Of a stretch of 64,000 bases of DNA, positions 33,192 to 46,062 are shown piece after piece. The number at the start of each line of letters is the position of its first letter. The first letter of the stretch is position 1. The stretch covers positions 28,680,001 through 28,744,000 of the forward strand of contig OX637394.1 of NCBI GenBank assembly GCA_951799425.1, in the 5' to 3' direction. Source of the DNA: Ilex aquifolium. Lineage: Eukaryota; Streptophyta; Magnoliopsida; Aquifoliales; Aquifoliaceae. Made by a program: the position numbers and the translations under genes. The notes below the pieces were generated by a model. It saw only the letters and a list, made by a program, of their open reading frames with translations. It made no database searches and was not told the DNA's origin.

Positions 33192-35447
33192 TGTGACACC
33201 CCAAAATTCGGGGGTCCTTTCTCAACCCGTTGATCACCCATCAACCTGCGGAAGTACCCGTGTATGCCATATAACTCGACACCACATCATTACATCCCTT
33301 CACCGGGATCGTAACCAACACAGAGTTTGGGCAGAGTCTCCCTTGTACCAGAGCAGTACCCAATGCATAACCTATTCACGCATTAACTGTAAGACCATTC
33401 CAAGGTCCAATCCCCATCAATTAGGGCTTAATATTTAACCAATTATATCATTCCAACAAGAGGGCACAAGATCTAAAGGCTCAATAAGGTTATATCTAAA
33501 TTTTGAAAATTTTAGATGAGGTACCGATACCTCTTACATGTGATACCGGTACCTGAGCCTTCGGTTTGCCAAGTACCGGTACCTAACCGCCGTGGTACCA
33601 GTACCTGCACCTTTAGTTTTCCAGGTTCCCTTTATTTCCCAGGTACCAATACCCATGTGACTTGGGGCTTAGGTACCGGTACCTATATATCGTGATACCG
33701 GAACCTAAGCCCACTGTCCATTGGGGTACCGGTACCTGAAGCCTTGATATCAATATCTGAGCCTACTGGAATTTAGGTACTAGTGCCTACAAGCATAGGT
33801 ACTGGTACTTGGGCCATCCGACAGTGTGGTACCAGTACTTAATCACTTAGGTAGCGGTACTTGGGGCTAGATTTTTTCCAAATCTTTCCATTTTTAACTC
33901 TTAGCCACTCAAACACTTTCCACATTCATCCAAACTCATACATTCATTTATTTACATCAAGTATTGCCCAAAAGAGTCATTACATGTCCCTTTTATACAA
34001 ATTTATAATTTCAAAATGAATTACATAATCTATTACAAAATGAAATTTGAGAGCCACAATCCGACCCCACCGTCAATACGGACCCCTAAGTGAGGGCTGT
34101 CCACCGGTGCTTGACTAACACCTGAAAAATGTTCCCATAAAGGGTGTGCCACGCTAGGATATCTCCTAAGGAGGCTACTCCCCAACCCAGATGCATATGA
34201 AATGTTCACATGCAATTCATCAATCAACATTCATTCAAGAATATACAATTCATAATTGAATACCACAATGGCATGCCATGTCATGAAAAAAAACTCACAC
34301 AAGTAATGCAACCCGAGCCCTCCACCAGCTCTCATAACACATGCAGTGCCATGCGTATGCATCTGGGCATTCAAAGCGATTGCCATTGATGTTGAACATC
34401 CAATGACTATTTTATAAAATCCTTAGGGTCTTTCATTGGGTGGGCATCTATGGACTTCCACCAAGGATTACCTAACTGATACGGCATCTATGGATTCCAC
34501 CGACGGTTCTATGTACGCCGACACACTTTATGGACTCAATACCAATGAGAGTGCATATCCGAAGTTACCAGGTCTTGCACCCTAGGAAGAATCTAGCCCT
34601 TCTTGCTAACCCCGACCCTTGTTTTCAATGCACTCCGTGTGACTTAGTCGAACCTAGGTCCAACTTTCCTGAGCCCACGTATCAACCCACCAAGAATGGG
34701 GTTTGATCAAAACTATGCACACATACCCACACTCATGTCAATGCCTACGAATGCGATGCTACTCGTGCATATGCAAATGTAATGTACAATTGTAATTACA
34801 ATACCATGTTCATCATATCATAAGCATACTATGAACATATTCAATTTCCACTAACATTCCCAATTTCTTTCAATGCCAATTATATCGTGAAACATATAAT
34901 CACATTCCACAATTCCACTAAGCATGTTATATCATTTTCATCTCAATCAACACACTTAATCAATCATAGGCATTTTATCAAACACCTATAGGACACAAGA
35001 TTATCTAAATACATAGCATGCCCAAATCAACACATTGCTCATGAAATTCCAAAATAAGCAATTTCACCAAAACCAAATCATGTAAGATTGGTCTAAACAC
35101 ATTCTTATACCCATTTCCATATTCTAACAACCCTAGGTATGTGTTATACATGAAATTTCATCTCTAACACCCTACCCATCTCATATTTCAACCATAGGTT
35201 GGAAATAAACCTAGTTAGGAAATGAACCCTACCTCTTGTAGCGTAATACCATGTATAAGAAGTCCCGAAGATCCAAAATCAAGCTTCAAAGCTTTGACCC
35301 CAAAAATATCATCTTCAAGATTGTGGCAAAACTTCCAATCTTTCATATGTATGCATAGCTCTCGTCGTGTAGAACAACTTTTGTACTTAGCCCCAAGGGA
35401 TTCGATGGTCGTATTGTCGTAGATTAGAGAAAGACGGTGGGAGGAGT
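33192..35447 (-). mobile_element. Truncated 3' LTR (F3) of element G
   Basis: On the minus strand it ends GGACCCCCGAATTTTGGGGTGTCACA at 33192 and belongs to the same family as F1 and F2. It keeps exon 1, the donor (CAAGAG|GTAGGG at about 35232), a branch block (GGCACACCC) and acceptor ATTTTTCAG at about 34120. At about 35445-35450 the LTR runs straight into integrase-tail sequence, so a deletion has removed U3, TATA box, polypurine tract and chromodomain. The left flank is RNase H of E (flank ATTTC). Confidence 0.75.
33519..33863. repeat. GTACCGGTAC palindrome array in LTR F3
   Basis: The largest array in the window, with about 14 variants of AGGTACCGGTACCT; several are perfect 14-bp palindromes. 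On the element strand it lies downstream of exon 2, in the last part of the LTR, not upstream of a TATA box. F2 has its array in the same part of the LTR. Confidence 0.9.
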
Positions 35448-36780
35448 ACCACCAGCTCACCCCAATCCACCACATATGTTAGATCTAGGGTGTACTTTCA
35501 GAGCATGGAGACATGGAACATCGTCTGAACACCAGATAGATTTGGCAGTAATGCCAATCGGTAAGTTCCTGTGCCAACCCTCTCGAGTACCTCGAAGGGC
35601 TCGATATACTTCAGCGACAGCTTTCCCCTCTTCCCAAACTTGACCACTCCCCTCTTAGGCATCACCTTAAAGAAGAAACGATCTCCAACCTCGAACTCTA
35701 GAGGTTGTTGCTTGTCGACGTAGCTCTTCTATAGGCTCTGATCCGTAAAAAGACGCTTTCGTATCAACTGCACCTTCTTTGAGGTGTCTCTAATCAAATT
35801 CGGACCTGTAGAGGGTCCTTCTCCAATCTCTGTCCAACAAATTGGAGAATGGCACAAACTCCCATAAAATGTCTTATAAAGTGTCATCTGTATGCTTGCC
35901 TGGTAATTATTATTGTTGGCGAATTCCACTAAAGGTAAATACTCCTCCCAGTTACCCTTGAGTTTGGGGACGCATGCCCGAAACATGTCATCTAGAGTCT
36001 GGATGGTCCTCTCCAACTGACCGTCCATATGGGAATGAAAAACTATACTAATCATCAATTGCGTCCCCATAGCCCGCTGAAAGCTCTCCCAAAAATGGGC
36101 TGTGAACCTAGGATCCCGATTTGATACTATAGATACGGACACCTCGTGTAATTGGACTATTTCCCGTATGTACAGCTTGTAGAATTCCTCTAGTGTGAAG
36201 GTCATTCGCATAGCCAAAAAATGTGCCGACTTCATAAGCCGGTCCACTATCATCCATACTGCATCATGCCCACGCGATGTCCGTGGGAAGTGATTCAAAA
36301 AATCTATAGTGACATGCCCCACTTCTACTCTGCCCACCTCTAGAGGCTGGAGCAACCTTGCCGATCTCTGGTGCTCAGCCTTGACTTGTTGACACGTGAG
36401 ACATCTATTGACAAAGTCTCCAACGCGTCTTTTCATTCTGTTCCAATAATACTAGTAGTGAAGATTATAGTACATCTTTGTGCCACTTGGATGCACAGTA
36501 AAACGGGAGCAATGAAACTCCCTAAGGATCTCCTCCCTTAAATTTGGAGACTGGGGAACCACAACCCTTCGCCTGAATCGAAGACTACCATCGGTGTGAA
36601 TGACCCAATGCTCATTACCCATGTCTGATTGTACCTGGTCCCTAATGGACAATATCTCTGTGTCTTGCCCCTATGACTCGATCACCCTACTCAATCGGGA
36701 AGGCGTAGTTACTAGACTTCCTAGAACGCCCTAAGCCTGATCCCTGTAGTGTAGTCCAAACTGTCCCACAGTCTCAAGCA
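35448..36780 (-). pseudogene. Integrase of element G
   Basis: On the minus strand: N-terminal zinc region ([25 protein letters not shown]), core with [20 protein letters not shown], then VSIVSNRDPRFTAHFW, where the second catalytic Asp is Asn, and DGQLERTIQTLDDM with the Glu. The GKRGKLSLKYIEPFEV tail and VFHVSML-like MFHVSML follow. A TAG interrupts the N-terminal region near 36450, and the chromodomain is deleted. It is closely related to the integrase at 63114-64000. Confidence 0.85.
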
Positions 36781-36784
36781 TTTG

Positions 36785-37260
36785 CTACTCCCGGGAAGCT
36801 GCATTAGCCAAGACTCCCCTTGACTTCTGGTTGAGTGCATTAGCCACCACATTTGTCTTACTAGGATGATAATGCAAAGTGAAGTCATAGTCCTCCAGGT
36901 ACTCCATCCACATACGTTGCCTCAAATTGAGGTCCCGCTGTTTCAAGATGTACTTTAGACTCTTGTGGTCTAAAAATACCTTGAACTGCTCTCCATGCAG
37001 ATAGTGGCGCCATATCTTCAAGGCAAAGACAACGGCCGCCAACTCTATGTCGTTCGTGGGGTAGTTCTGCTCGTGGCTCTTTAATTGTCGTAAACTACAA
37101 GCTACCACCCTCATGGACTACATTAATACACACCCAAGTCCGTCCTTTGAGGCATCACAATAGACTGTGTACCTCTGCCCCCTCTCCAGAACAATCAAGA
37201 TAGGAGCTGAAGTAAGCCTCCTCTTTAACTCCTAGAATGCCCTCTCACACGAGTCATGCC
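36785..37260 (-). pseudogene. RNase H of element G
   Basis: Minus-strand frame with [47 protein letters not shown] and [14 protein letters not shown]. The final catalytic position, normally VVADAL, reads VVANAL. The front part upstream of 37114 is out of frame or interrupted (FYWHDSCERAF). Inactive. Confidence 0.8.
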
Positions 37261-38150
37261 AATAAAATTTGACCTCTTTCCCAGTCAATCTACCCATAGG
37301 TGTAGCTAGTCGTGAGAAGTCCTCAATGAACCTCTGGTAGTACCCCACCAATCCCAAGAAATTGTGTATCTCAAAGACTGACTTTGGACTCTCTCAACTC
37401 ATCACTGCCTCAAACTTCTCCGAGTTTACTGACACACACCCGAAGCAGTCACCATGTGTCCTAAAAATTTCAGCTTTGTCGGCCAAAATTCACACTTACT
37501 GAACTTGGCGTACAATCGATGGTCCCTCAAGGTCTGGAGAACAATCCTCAAGTGACCCTCTTGCTCCTCCTCGGACTTGGAGTAGATCAGGAAGTTATCG
37601 GCAAAGACCATGACAAATTGATCTAAGTTGGGTTGGAACACCTTATGCGTGAGATCCATGAATGCCTCTGGGGCATTCGTTGATCCAAAGCGCATAACGG
37701 TAAAATCAAAATGTATATATCGCATTCTAAATGTCATCTTAGGGATATCGGCCTCCCTAATCCTCAACTGATGGTATCCTATTCGCAGATCTATTTTGGA
37801 GTTGACCAGTGCCCCTCTCAATTGGTCAAAAAGATCATCGATCCGCGATAATGGGTAAATGTTCTTGATGGTGATCTGATTCAACTATCGATAGTCGATA
37901 CAAAGTCTAAGGGTCTTGTCTTTCTTCTTGGTAAATAATACCAGAGTGCCCCAAGGTGAGGTACTCAATCTAATAAAACCCTTGTCTAATAGCTCTTATA
38001 ACGAGACCTTAAGTTCTTGCAACTATACAGGTGTCATCCTATGCGGTGTCATAGAAATAGGGGATGCACCGGGTTGTAACTCACTAGTGAAGTCTACATC
38101 TTGATGCAGAGGTAATCTTGGTAACTCATTTGGGAAAATATCTGCATACT
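37261..38150 (-). pseudogene. Reverse transcriptase of element G
   Basis: The minus strand encodes [24 protein letters not shown], a stop, then [41 protein letters not shown] and the active-site region [11 protein letters not shown], where the usual FIDD/FVDD reads FADN. The thumb ([16 protein letters not shown]) follows. Several stops split the upstream region, including one in DYR-LNQ near 37885. Inactive. Confidence 0.85.
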
Positions 38151-38388
38151 CAAACTACCAGAAGTAGACTCAACTCCTGTCTTGTCTCATCCTTGAGTGT
38201 AAGGCTCGCAAGCCATCCCGTCAACTGTCCATGCCAAAGGGAATCATATACGGCTTGGGGAAGAGCATCATGTTTTTCCCCCTGAAACCTGAAATAAACA
38301 TCCTCTGGTGTATAAGCGGTGACTGCTTGATTTTTTCCCCCGACGTCCAACACGAACCCGAATTGTGTATATGGCTTATAAAAATTGG
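38151..38388 (-). pseudogene. Protease-RT linker of element G
   Basis: The frame reads KPYTQFGFVLDVGGKNQ, ...YFRFQGEKHDALPQAVYD, ...LTLKDETRQELSL and then FEYADIFPNELP, which leads into reverse transcriptase. The protease proper lies beyond the junction with LTR H1 and is not in the window at this place. Confidence 0.6.
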
Positions 38389-40046
38389 TGAGTGTCACTC
38401 TCCCTTGGGTTCAATGCAAAAAGTGGGAAAAATTATGTGTGGATGAACAAAAACGTGTGTGTGTGCAAAATTGCTCTCCAAGTGTAGAGAGAGTCTTGCA
38501 ATGTCGTGTTCTACTTGGAATGTGTATTCCAAGGTCGTCTCCTCAGGGAAGACGAGTTCGAATGTTTTTGAAGGGTGATTTGTGGAAAAATGAAAATTGG
38601 AAAATCTTGTGATTTGAAGTTTTCTGAGTTGTGAGTTAAGAAATATGCAAGAAAGCAAGGTTGGCTAATCCATAGAGGTAATTCCAATGGGAATGACAAA
38701 TCGAATCATTTCATTCAACCAATGGTGTCTTGGTGTTTGATTGATTTGTAGGAAGTGAAGGACTAATGTAGTTGTGTTGGGCAAAAGTATATCCCGCAAC
38801 AAGTCTACGGTGTATCAAAAGCTCACAACTACGTCCGCACTCAACCTAATTAAACCAAACATTTTACACTATGAGGTAGAATGAAAGAGAGTCGATTTCA
38901 CATACCCAAGAGGAAACCCCTCTTGGATTAGCAACTAAAAGTTTAGCTATGCATGATAACAGCAAGAACAAACATGAAAGAGAAAAACATTGTGATGAAA
39001 TCAAACATAGACTTGTATAAATGTAGAAGAAAGTTTAAACTACAAAAGAAATGACATTCATACTCAAAATGCAAAGTTTGTAGAGAAAATACCCAAATGT
39101 AAAAATGAAATACATGGACACTTAGCTAAACTTGGTTACAACTTGAATAAAATATATTAGAGTGCAAAAGGGAAATATTACAAGTTAAATGGAGCTTACT
39201 ACAATGGAAATGGTGAAGGAAAATGTAAAAACCCAACTTCTCTATCTAAAATTTCATCTTCTACCTTGGAGCTTCTCTCTCTAAAAGTCTTGTAATCTCC
39301 AAAATTGTGTGTAAGAGAGCTCCAATGTAGATCCATCCTTTCTCCCTTAGCATGAGTGACCGACTTGGAGTGATTGGAGAGAGGTTGTCCACTCAAAGAA
39401 GCAAATTCAGTCAAAGCATGGTCCTCCCATGCTTTTCTAACCACCCCCTCTCTCTCTTTCCTCCCCACTCCCTCATGCTTCAAATATGAGTTTTTGGGGT
39501 TAGGAGATCATCATGGGGTGTCAAAAATGTCAGGGCATAGTTTAGAGAACAAAAGGTGGGCCCCTTTGGTTGGTGGAATCGTATGGAGAAGTGTTTGGCA
39601 TTTCTGGGCATGTTCTACCGGTAGGTCATGGGTAACCTACCGGTAGATATTTTCTAGTAAGCTTCTATATCGGTTGGTGCTTGCATGACAGAGGTAGAAG
39701 ATTTTCAGTGGCCTTTTCTACCGGTAGGTCTTGAGTCTTCTATCGATAGGTCTGGAATGACTTCTACCGGTAGGTCTTGAATGACTTCTACCGGTAGATG
39801 TTGTCCTATCTTGGAATTTTCTTGGTTTCTTGAGGTCTCGAGCCATCCTTCAAGCGGTCCCCTCTTTCCCAATGACCTTGAGCACTTGATGGGGTGCTTT
39901 ATGCATGTCCTTACCAGCTCATTACCTACAATCAAACAATTTTTTGTTAATTTTCAATTTGAAATCATTTTCCACAATTTCCACCACAAAAACAAGTTAA
40001 AATGGGTGCAATAGAGATGCATATTATGCACTATTCTATACTCATC
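38389..40046 (-). mobile_element. LTR H1, 3' LTR of an Athila-like element
   Basis: On the minus strand it starts TGATGAGTATAGAATAG, directly after a polypurine stretch (CAAGTTGGGGGGTG), and ends near 38389 in GAGAGTGACACTCA. It is homologous to H2 and H3. All three share the words TAGCTAAA...AGTTGGCTAATCCAAG, a CGGACGTGGTTG-like stretch and CATTCCCATTGGAAT. The left flank is pol of element G (flank ATTGG), so H inserted into G. No TATA box is obvious. Confidence 0.65.
39613..39799. repeat. CTACCGGTAG palindrome array in LTR H1
   Basis: Five units: TCTACCGGTAGGTC, CCTACCGGTAGAT, TCTATCGATAGGTC and variants. The unit repeats AGACCTACCGGTAGAAGTCA on the element strand. The array lies about 250 bp inside the LTR start, where H3 has its array too. 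Confidence 0.9.
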
Positions 40047-40565
40047 ACACCCCCCAACTTGAGTTTTGCTAGTCCCTAGCAAACCTCAACTATACTACAT
40101 ATACAACAATTCCATTCATGTTAAACAATTCACGGATCAACAAGATACTCAAATCATAATGCAATTATGTAAATGAACTTGGGGTAAAATGAAATAAAAA
40201 ACATGGTTCTTTCGTTCATAAATATATGAGATTCTGTACAAAAAACTCAAGACAAAATGGCCTGTGATCATAGGGTCTCTTCTATTAGGTCGAGTACAAC
40301 TAGACCACCATCCTTCACTATATACAACAAACAAAAACAACAAAAACAAGCTTGGACTCTCCCTAATCCTCTTCCTCATCCTCGGACTCAGCATCCTTAC
40401 CCTCATCATCAAACTCATCATCCTCCTCCTCGGACTCACCCACCTCTACAACAGTTGAGCCAATGGGGTTATTTGCCTGGAGGCCAGCCCTAGTCGCCAA
40501 AACTAATGATGGGAACTCGGGTGTGGTAGGCAGTGGTGGCTGATTAGCACAAAACATTGCATATT
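40047..40565 (-). pseudogene. Acidic C-terminal tail of post-integrase ORF and spacer, element H
   Basis: The minus-strand frame at about 40363-40565 ends GESEEEDDEFDDEGKD, SEDEEED and a stop, an acidic tail like that of element J (SNSEEE). A 300-bp AT-rich spacer and the polypurine tract then lead into LTR H1. The frame is interrupted at 40566 by LTR H2; its upstream part is at 42073-42592. Confidence 0.55.
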
Positions 40566-42072
40566 TGATGTACCAATACATTCCTTTTTCACTTGCTTTT
40601 GGGGATTAAAGGAGTGGAATTGTGCTACTTGAGCTATTAACGAAGATTTGTGGTGTTTGCAGATAAAAGGTGATAATTGGTGCTTCTTAAAGCCTTCTCA
40701 AATGGTTTGAGGTGAATGAGGATGAAAGGATGGCTTGAAGATAGCTCAGGAGGTGAGGAAACCAAAGAATCAGCAAAAACAAGAGAAAACATACCGGTAG
40801 GCTATACCGGTATGTTTCAGCTACTGGAGTTAGACATACCGGTAGGCCATACTGTAGGTTATGCTGAAACAGCCCAGATTCTGCATATCAGGCTCTGTCA
40901 TTTTGAGGGTCCCACCAGACATTCTCCTACCTGCCCTTGCCACTCCCAACACCATGGACATCCCTCTTGCACCTTATCTTGGACTTTTGGAGCCTTGGTG
41001 ATCAATGAAGAGAGAGAAGAGGAGAGATGTTGGGTGTGCAGACAAGGTCTGCACCTACCCTGTCCAGACCACTCTTTTGCAGCCCTATGGATGGAGATCA
41101 CATCACCTAGCAAGGGCATCACTCCATGGACGTTTTGGAGAGGAAAAAAAAAGATACATGAGGAGATATACACATTAGAGGATAGAGAGAGAGAGATAGT
41201 CTAGGAAGATGATGAATAGTGTTAGAGAGAGAAGTTGAGATTTGTACATTTTCTTCCATGCATTGTCTTCTAATTTCATGTAAGAATCTTCTAAGCTTCC
41301 TTGAATGCCTTTAATTCCATTTATTTCAAGTTTTTTTCAAGTTTAATCTTCCATTAAAGCTTTCACCATTAATGCTTCTATGCTCTTCAATTTCTTAGTT
41401 GTAAATGGGTATTGAATGCATTCTCTTTTAGTTTATGTTTTCTTGCATTATCCTAGCTACAATCTTCAATTGCTTTAGAATGTCTTTCATTTACATTGTT
41501 GTCTTTCCTTTAATCATGAGTAGCTAAATCTTTAAGTTGGCTAATCCAAGGGAGACCTCCCATTGGGTATGCTATTTCAACTCATATTCTTTCCTCTCCT
41601 CGGTGTACGGTGGTTCGATTTGACTGGGTTGAGCATGGACATGGTTGTGAGTCTTTGATATTCCGTAGACTTGTCACGGTTTATGCTTAGATCCTCACTT
41701 CCATCTTGTCCCGAGCTTCCCACGTATCAATCGTTCATCTATGCATCATTGGAGGAAGGCTTCGAGTTGAATTGGCATTCCCATTGGAGTGAACCTTTTG
41801 GATTAGCCAACACTTGCTTCCCATTCAATTTCATCACAACACATATCACAAACCATTTCCAAACAACAAAAAAATCACCTTCTATATGATTCGCATCCTT
41901 CCCCGCGGAGACGACCTTGGAGTACTCTCCAAGTAAAACACAACCCGCAAAAGTCTTCTTGCGCTTGTGAAGCATTTTTGCTTACACATACACTTCATAT
42001 TCCACCATCCCCTTGCCTTTTCTTTTGACATCGACCCAAGGGAGAGTGACATTCCCCCTCACACATAAATCA
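40566..42072 (+). mobile_element. LTR H2, related to H1 and H3
   Basis: Plus-strand LTR-like sequence starting TGATGTACCAATAC and ending near TAAATCA. It matches H3 and inverted H1 in order: palindrome array, leader with GATAGAGAGAGAGA, TAGCTAAATC...AGTTGGCTAATCC, GGCATTCCCATTGGAGTG, and GGAGACGACCTTGGA. It interrupts the acidic ORF of H. I could not find a matching target duplication, so the right end is approximate and a solo LTR is only the likeliest reading. Confidence 0.55.
40789..40853. repeat. ATACCGGTAT palindrome array in LTR H2
   Basis: ACATACCGGTAGGCTATACCGGTATGT-type spacing gives two linked palindromes at 40789-40815, itself near-symmetrical, followed by ACATACCGGTAGG and a decayed unit. 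It is a variant of the CTACCGGTAG type in the same LTR family. Confidence 0.85.
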
Positions 42073-42592
42073 TACACACATTGAGGGAGATGTATGGAGG
42101 TTAGGAAAGACAGGGAAATAAGGCAAGCAGTGGCACCTCGGGGAGAGGCTCCCCTAGGAATGTCCTCTCACAGATCCTGCTGACAATTGGCTTCAACAGT
42201 TGCATTGTCCCCCTTGAAGTCATCCATCCTCCCCTTAATAACATCAATGCACTGAGAGACTGTCCGAGGCAGGGAAGTAGTGGATGGTCTGGCTGTGGAC
42301 GCTCCAGATGTAGGTGGTTCATCCCTAGATGGCCTACCCTTTTCTTCTCTCTGTGCGGACCTTCCTGTCATGGCTGTCCTCTTCATGCTGCTCTGCATGC
42401 CTATGGGGCCGAACTCCGGTGGAAGTTTCACATCAGTGGGGCTGCCCTTAACCTTGCTGTGGTGGTAAATTTTTGTGACAAGGTGGGCATAAGGAAGGTT
42501 CGCCTTTGGCTTCAAAGTCTGGGCATAGTCCTTCATCACCTCCTAGATCATGAAAGCAATGCCCATCTGTGTGCCTGCCAGGAAAGCATAGA
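42073..42592 (-). pseudogene. Post-integrase ORF fragment, element H
   Basis: The minus strand reads LALLYAFLAGTQMGIAFMI, a stop, then MKDYAQTLKPKANLPYAHLV, PPEFGPIG and a Ser/Thr/Pro-rich tail. The LPYAHLVTKI segment is close to LPYAMLVSEI in element I's ORF. This matches the later half of the putative plant transposon protein domain (PF20167), which is common in Athila-like elements. Its first codons continue across element I at 58532-58553. One in-frame stop, at 42544-42546. Confidence 0.65.
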
Positions 42593-44312
42593 TGAATCAC
42601 TTTTGGATTGAATAGCGGTATACACCCAAGTGTAAGTGGTCGAATTGTAATATAATACTCGATTTAAGTCCGAGGTCGAACCCACATGGAACTGTTCTTT
42701 GGAAATCAAAATAGAAACGGTGAAGTTGTTATGGTTACAAATTGAAATAAAATAGCTGGTGGTGTGAGCTTAGAACAAGTAAAATTAACTAAATTAAAAC
42801 TACAATAATTAAAAGATATGAGATGCAATAAGTAAAAGATAGCCTTCAGTTCGGGGATTCCATATGCATTATGTTGGCTAAGTATTGGAAATGCCACCTT
42901 GCAGCAATTTACCCCCATTTTACCGGAAAGTCAACCGGTAGGTATGATGTATATTAAATCCTACCCAACAACTGATTAGGTTAGCTGGCAAGTATATCTC
43001 TATGCTGCAATTGGATAACCCAAGTATACCAGAAGGCAAGTCATTCAGGAGGGATACTTGAATTACTCAATCGGCATATCTGTATCATGCAATAGTTAAA
43101 CAACTATAGTAAACCAGAAGGCAAGCCATTCAGAAGGAATACTACAATTATTCAATCAGCATGTTGATGATTCACTGATGATGAGATTTCGGTTTACGCA
43201 TTGAATCAAAAGCATTGGCCATGCCGAGACTTAACCCGTCTATAACCAATCAATCGACTGTTACGTAACGCCCAATCACGTATATCACTGTATCATGCAT
43301 GAAGTACATAACTAGTAGATAGTATGGTATATAACATTAGGTACCGCTCGGTGTTCATAACCATAAGCATATTATAAAAGTAACCATCCATCAATATGGG
43401 AGGTATATATAACAATAAAGCATAGTTATAACACCAACATTACCATAACTCAAACAATATCTTACATATGTTCACCCTTCACTGAAGGGTAAAAGTGGAC
43501 TACTCATGCCCCATTGCTACAAACAAGTAAGAGGTGTAAGAAAGATTCATTACAATATAAAATAAAATACAAACACTCTTTTCCCAAGGAATAGTTGAAA
43601 CACGACCACTTTTAATACCGATTAGGGCACAAAAGTGAAAGAGGTTCAACCCTCCAAGTAGAAAGGTATAACAGAAATGTAGAAAATAAGAAAAGCTTCG
43701 GCTGGAGGTAAGCTGGAAAGTTGACTGGAAGAGGTTCGGCAGGGCTTCGCCGCACTATTTCTGGCTCTCTCTCACTTTCATTAACTGTTTCTGACTCTCT
43801 GGATGTACTGGCGTTACTCTGAACTCTCCTGACTTCCCTCCACTCTCTTTGGATTTCCTCCTCCGAACATGCTGAAAATGAAATTGGCTAGGGCTATGTA
43901 TAGAGGGCCAAGGGACTGCTTGAGGTGATTGGGGGCAGAATGGACCAATCAGGTCTTTTGTTGCCAAAATCCACCAATGGGAGGGCAAGAAAGATGAGGC
44001 GGTTTGGGTGGCCGTCCGGATGCCACCACCACCGTCCGGACGCCACTAAGCCTCTTGTTTTGTTGGTGTGGTGTCTTGGTCACTTTGATGTTTGAATTAT
44101 ACTTTGATCCCCCTCTGTTTTGAGCTTTGATATTTGGCTCCCCTATAGTTTGTAGCTTTTGCACACAAAATCCTGAATAGAACAACAATTAATGCATTAA
44201 CCCTAATTTACACACTAACCCTAATTCGACTTACTTTGACTCTTTTAACTCGTTTAACTAACACAATTAACCTATTAAATTAATTCAAATACACACTAAT
44301 TAGGGTTAATCA
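42593..44312 (-). repeat. 3' LTR of element I
   Basis: On the minus strand TGATTAACCCTAATTAG to GTGATTCA. It is about 1.7 kb and about 70 bp longer than the 5' copy. It carries the GTCCGGAC pair, a degraded TATA box (CTATACATAGC on the element strand, 43894-43903) and GGCTAGGG leader words. Many point differences from the 5' LTR show an old insertion. Confidence 0.9.
44012..44043. repeat. GTCCGGAC palindrome pair, 3' LTR of I
   Basis: Reads CCGTCCGGATGCCACCACC and then ACCGTCCGGACG: two palindromes separated by a CCACCACCAC spacer; one has a C-to-T change. It ends 109 bp before the TATA position on the element strand. Confidence 0.9.
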
Positions 44313-46062
44313 CACCCCCAACCTAAATATTACTAGTCCCTAGTAATTAAATTAAATAACAACATAACAAAATAAAATTACTTTCGTCAATGACACGATT
44401 GCATTTAGCATATGCAATAAGCCGTTAAACCCCTAGGTGATCCCTAGTGGACAAATTTTGTCTCGTGAAGGTTTCCAGTGAAGCTACCTACATACTTCAA
44501 TGGTTTGAATACAATAATTCATATTTTTCACAGATAAAATTAAATCATCATTCCCTTGATTTGCCAGGATATTGCCCTTCCCTGATCACTATAAGAGTAA
44601 CACACATTAGCTGTGATACTATACATGTATTTTCAGAAAAACTCGTGTGTGTGTGCAATGACTCCTTTACTTCGAAAATCACTAAAGAAATATCACCACC
44701 CTTCACTTTGCTGTACAAGACTTAGCCTCGAAGTCAATCCTTTCCTAGAAATCACTCGGCAAAGAACACACTCGTTATAGTGACTATCAATCAAAAGTTA
44801 CACGTGATAAGAATATTGTTAATCGAAGCAAATAATTTCACATTTAATATATCAAAAGAACGGTTATTTGAATAAAATTGAAATTTGGCATAATCTCATG
44901 AAATAATATTAACACAACATCAAACACATAATCAACACTTCCTTTTTCATGAATAGACAGAAATAATACACATACATGATCTTTGGAATAAAAAAGGACT
45001 ATAGTAAGGTTATAACATGGCCACGAGTTTAGGGTTTAAGAAACGACGTCAATTGTATTCAAAAGCTATCATTTCTTGTGTATTTTTGGCACACCTCTTT
45101 CTATCTTTTTAAGACTTTCACATACATGGTATTTCACTCCTTTTTCTTTCTAATTTTTCACTTTCTTGGCTCTTTTATGTTTTTCTTTTCTGTTTGGTTT
45201 CTTCAGACTTTTTCTTTCTTTGTACAGTAGCCACCATCTTCCTTTCTTTTGCTATTTTCTTCTTTTTCTTCTGCTCTTGCTTTTCATATCATATTGACTT
45301 TAAAAGAGGGTGCAAGAACATTAGATAGCAAAGGTATGTCAAAGATATTTTTCCATGGCTCAGTTAACATATGGGTTATATGAAAAAGAAAATATAATTT
45401 TTAAGGCTCAATCACGGCTAACTAGGGTTATAATTTTGTAAAAGAAATGGCTAAGACTCAAAATTAAATCAAAGATGGCCTAAGATCATTTTTCAGAAAT
45501 CATACACCCGCATAGTTCCCTATTGAAAATTTAAGGAAAATTCTAACCATGTAATTCAATGAGTGCTAATCAAAACAAAAATAATGAGATTATTCAAAGA
45601 AATTTATCGTTGAATCAAAAATTCTTACTTGAGTAGGTGTGAAATATCTCTCCAAGGAGGATGGGCTCAAAATCTGCAATAGGGTTTTTACATCTCCACT
45701 ATATATGTAAGCTTAATAAATGAGTGTAATATTTCAAAAAGTTCTCAAAATAAGGAATTCCACGTGTTCAGAATAAAAGTTTCTAAGAAAATATTAGGAT
45801 AGTGCACAACTACTATATGAAAATCTAGCGGAATCGGGTTAAAGGTATCCCTGCAAAGCATAAGAATAATAACCTAGTTGTAACGTGAATCATATGAAAT
45901 ACGAATCCTAACTTAACACAATTTAACCAAAAACATAAAATAAATTACTTCAAAAACCAAATTCAAAACATAAATACTGAAATGAAAATGCAAAAATTAA
46001 AAAGTGTTCAGGAAAGTAGTAGTAGAAGTGATAATGTGTGGGATCTCTGAAAAGGTCTCTGA
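44313..46062 (-). other. Polypurine tract and spacer of element I
   Basis: ATTTAGGTTGGGGGTG on the minus strand abuts the LTR start. The 1.7-kb spacer has no gene. It includes the TTTTGTCTCGTGAAGGTTTC block (44455-44480) shared with element J, and pyrimidine-rich TTTTCTTTC stretches at 45120-45280. Confidence 0.6.

Noticed and set aside
40257..40493. Plus-strand Pro/His-rich ORF
   Set aside because: Shadow of the acidic minus-strand tail of element H.
41211..41700. Possible host gene leader
   Set aside because: The same words recur in H1 and H3, so this is LTR H sequence.
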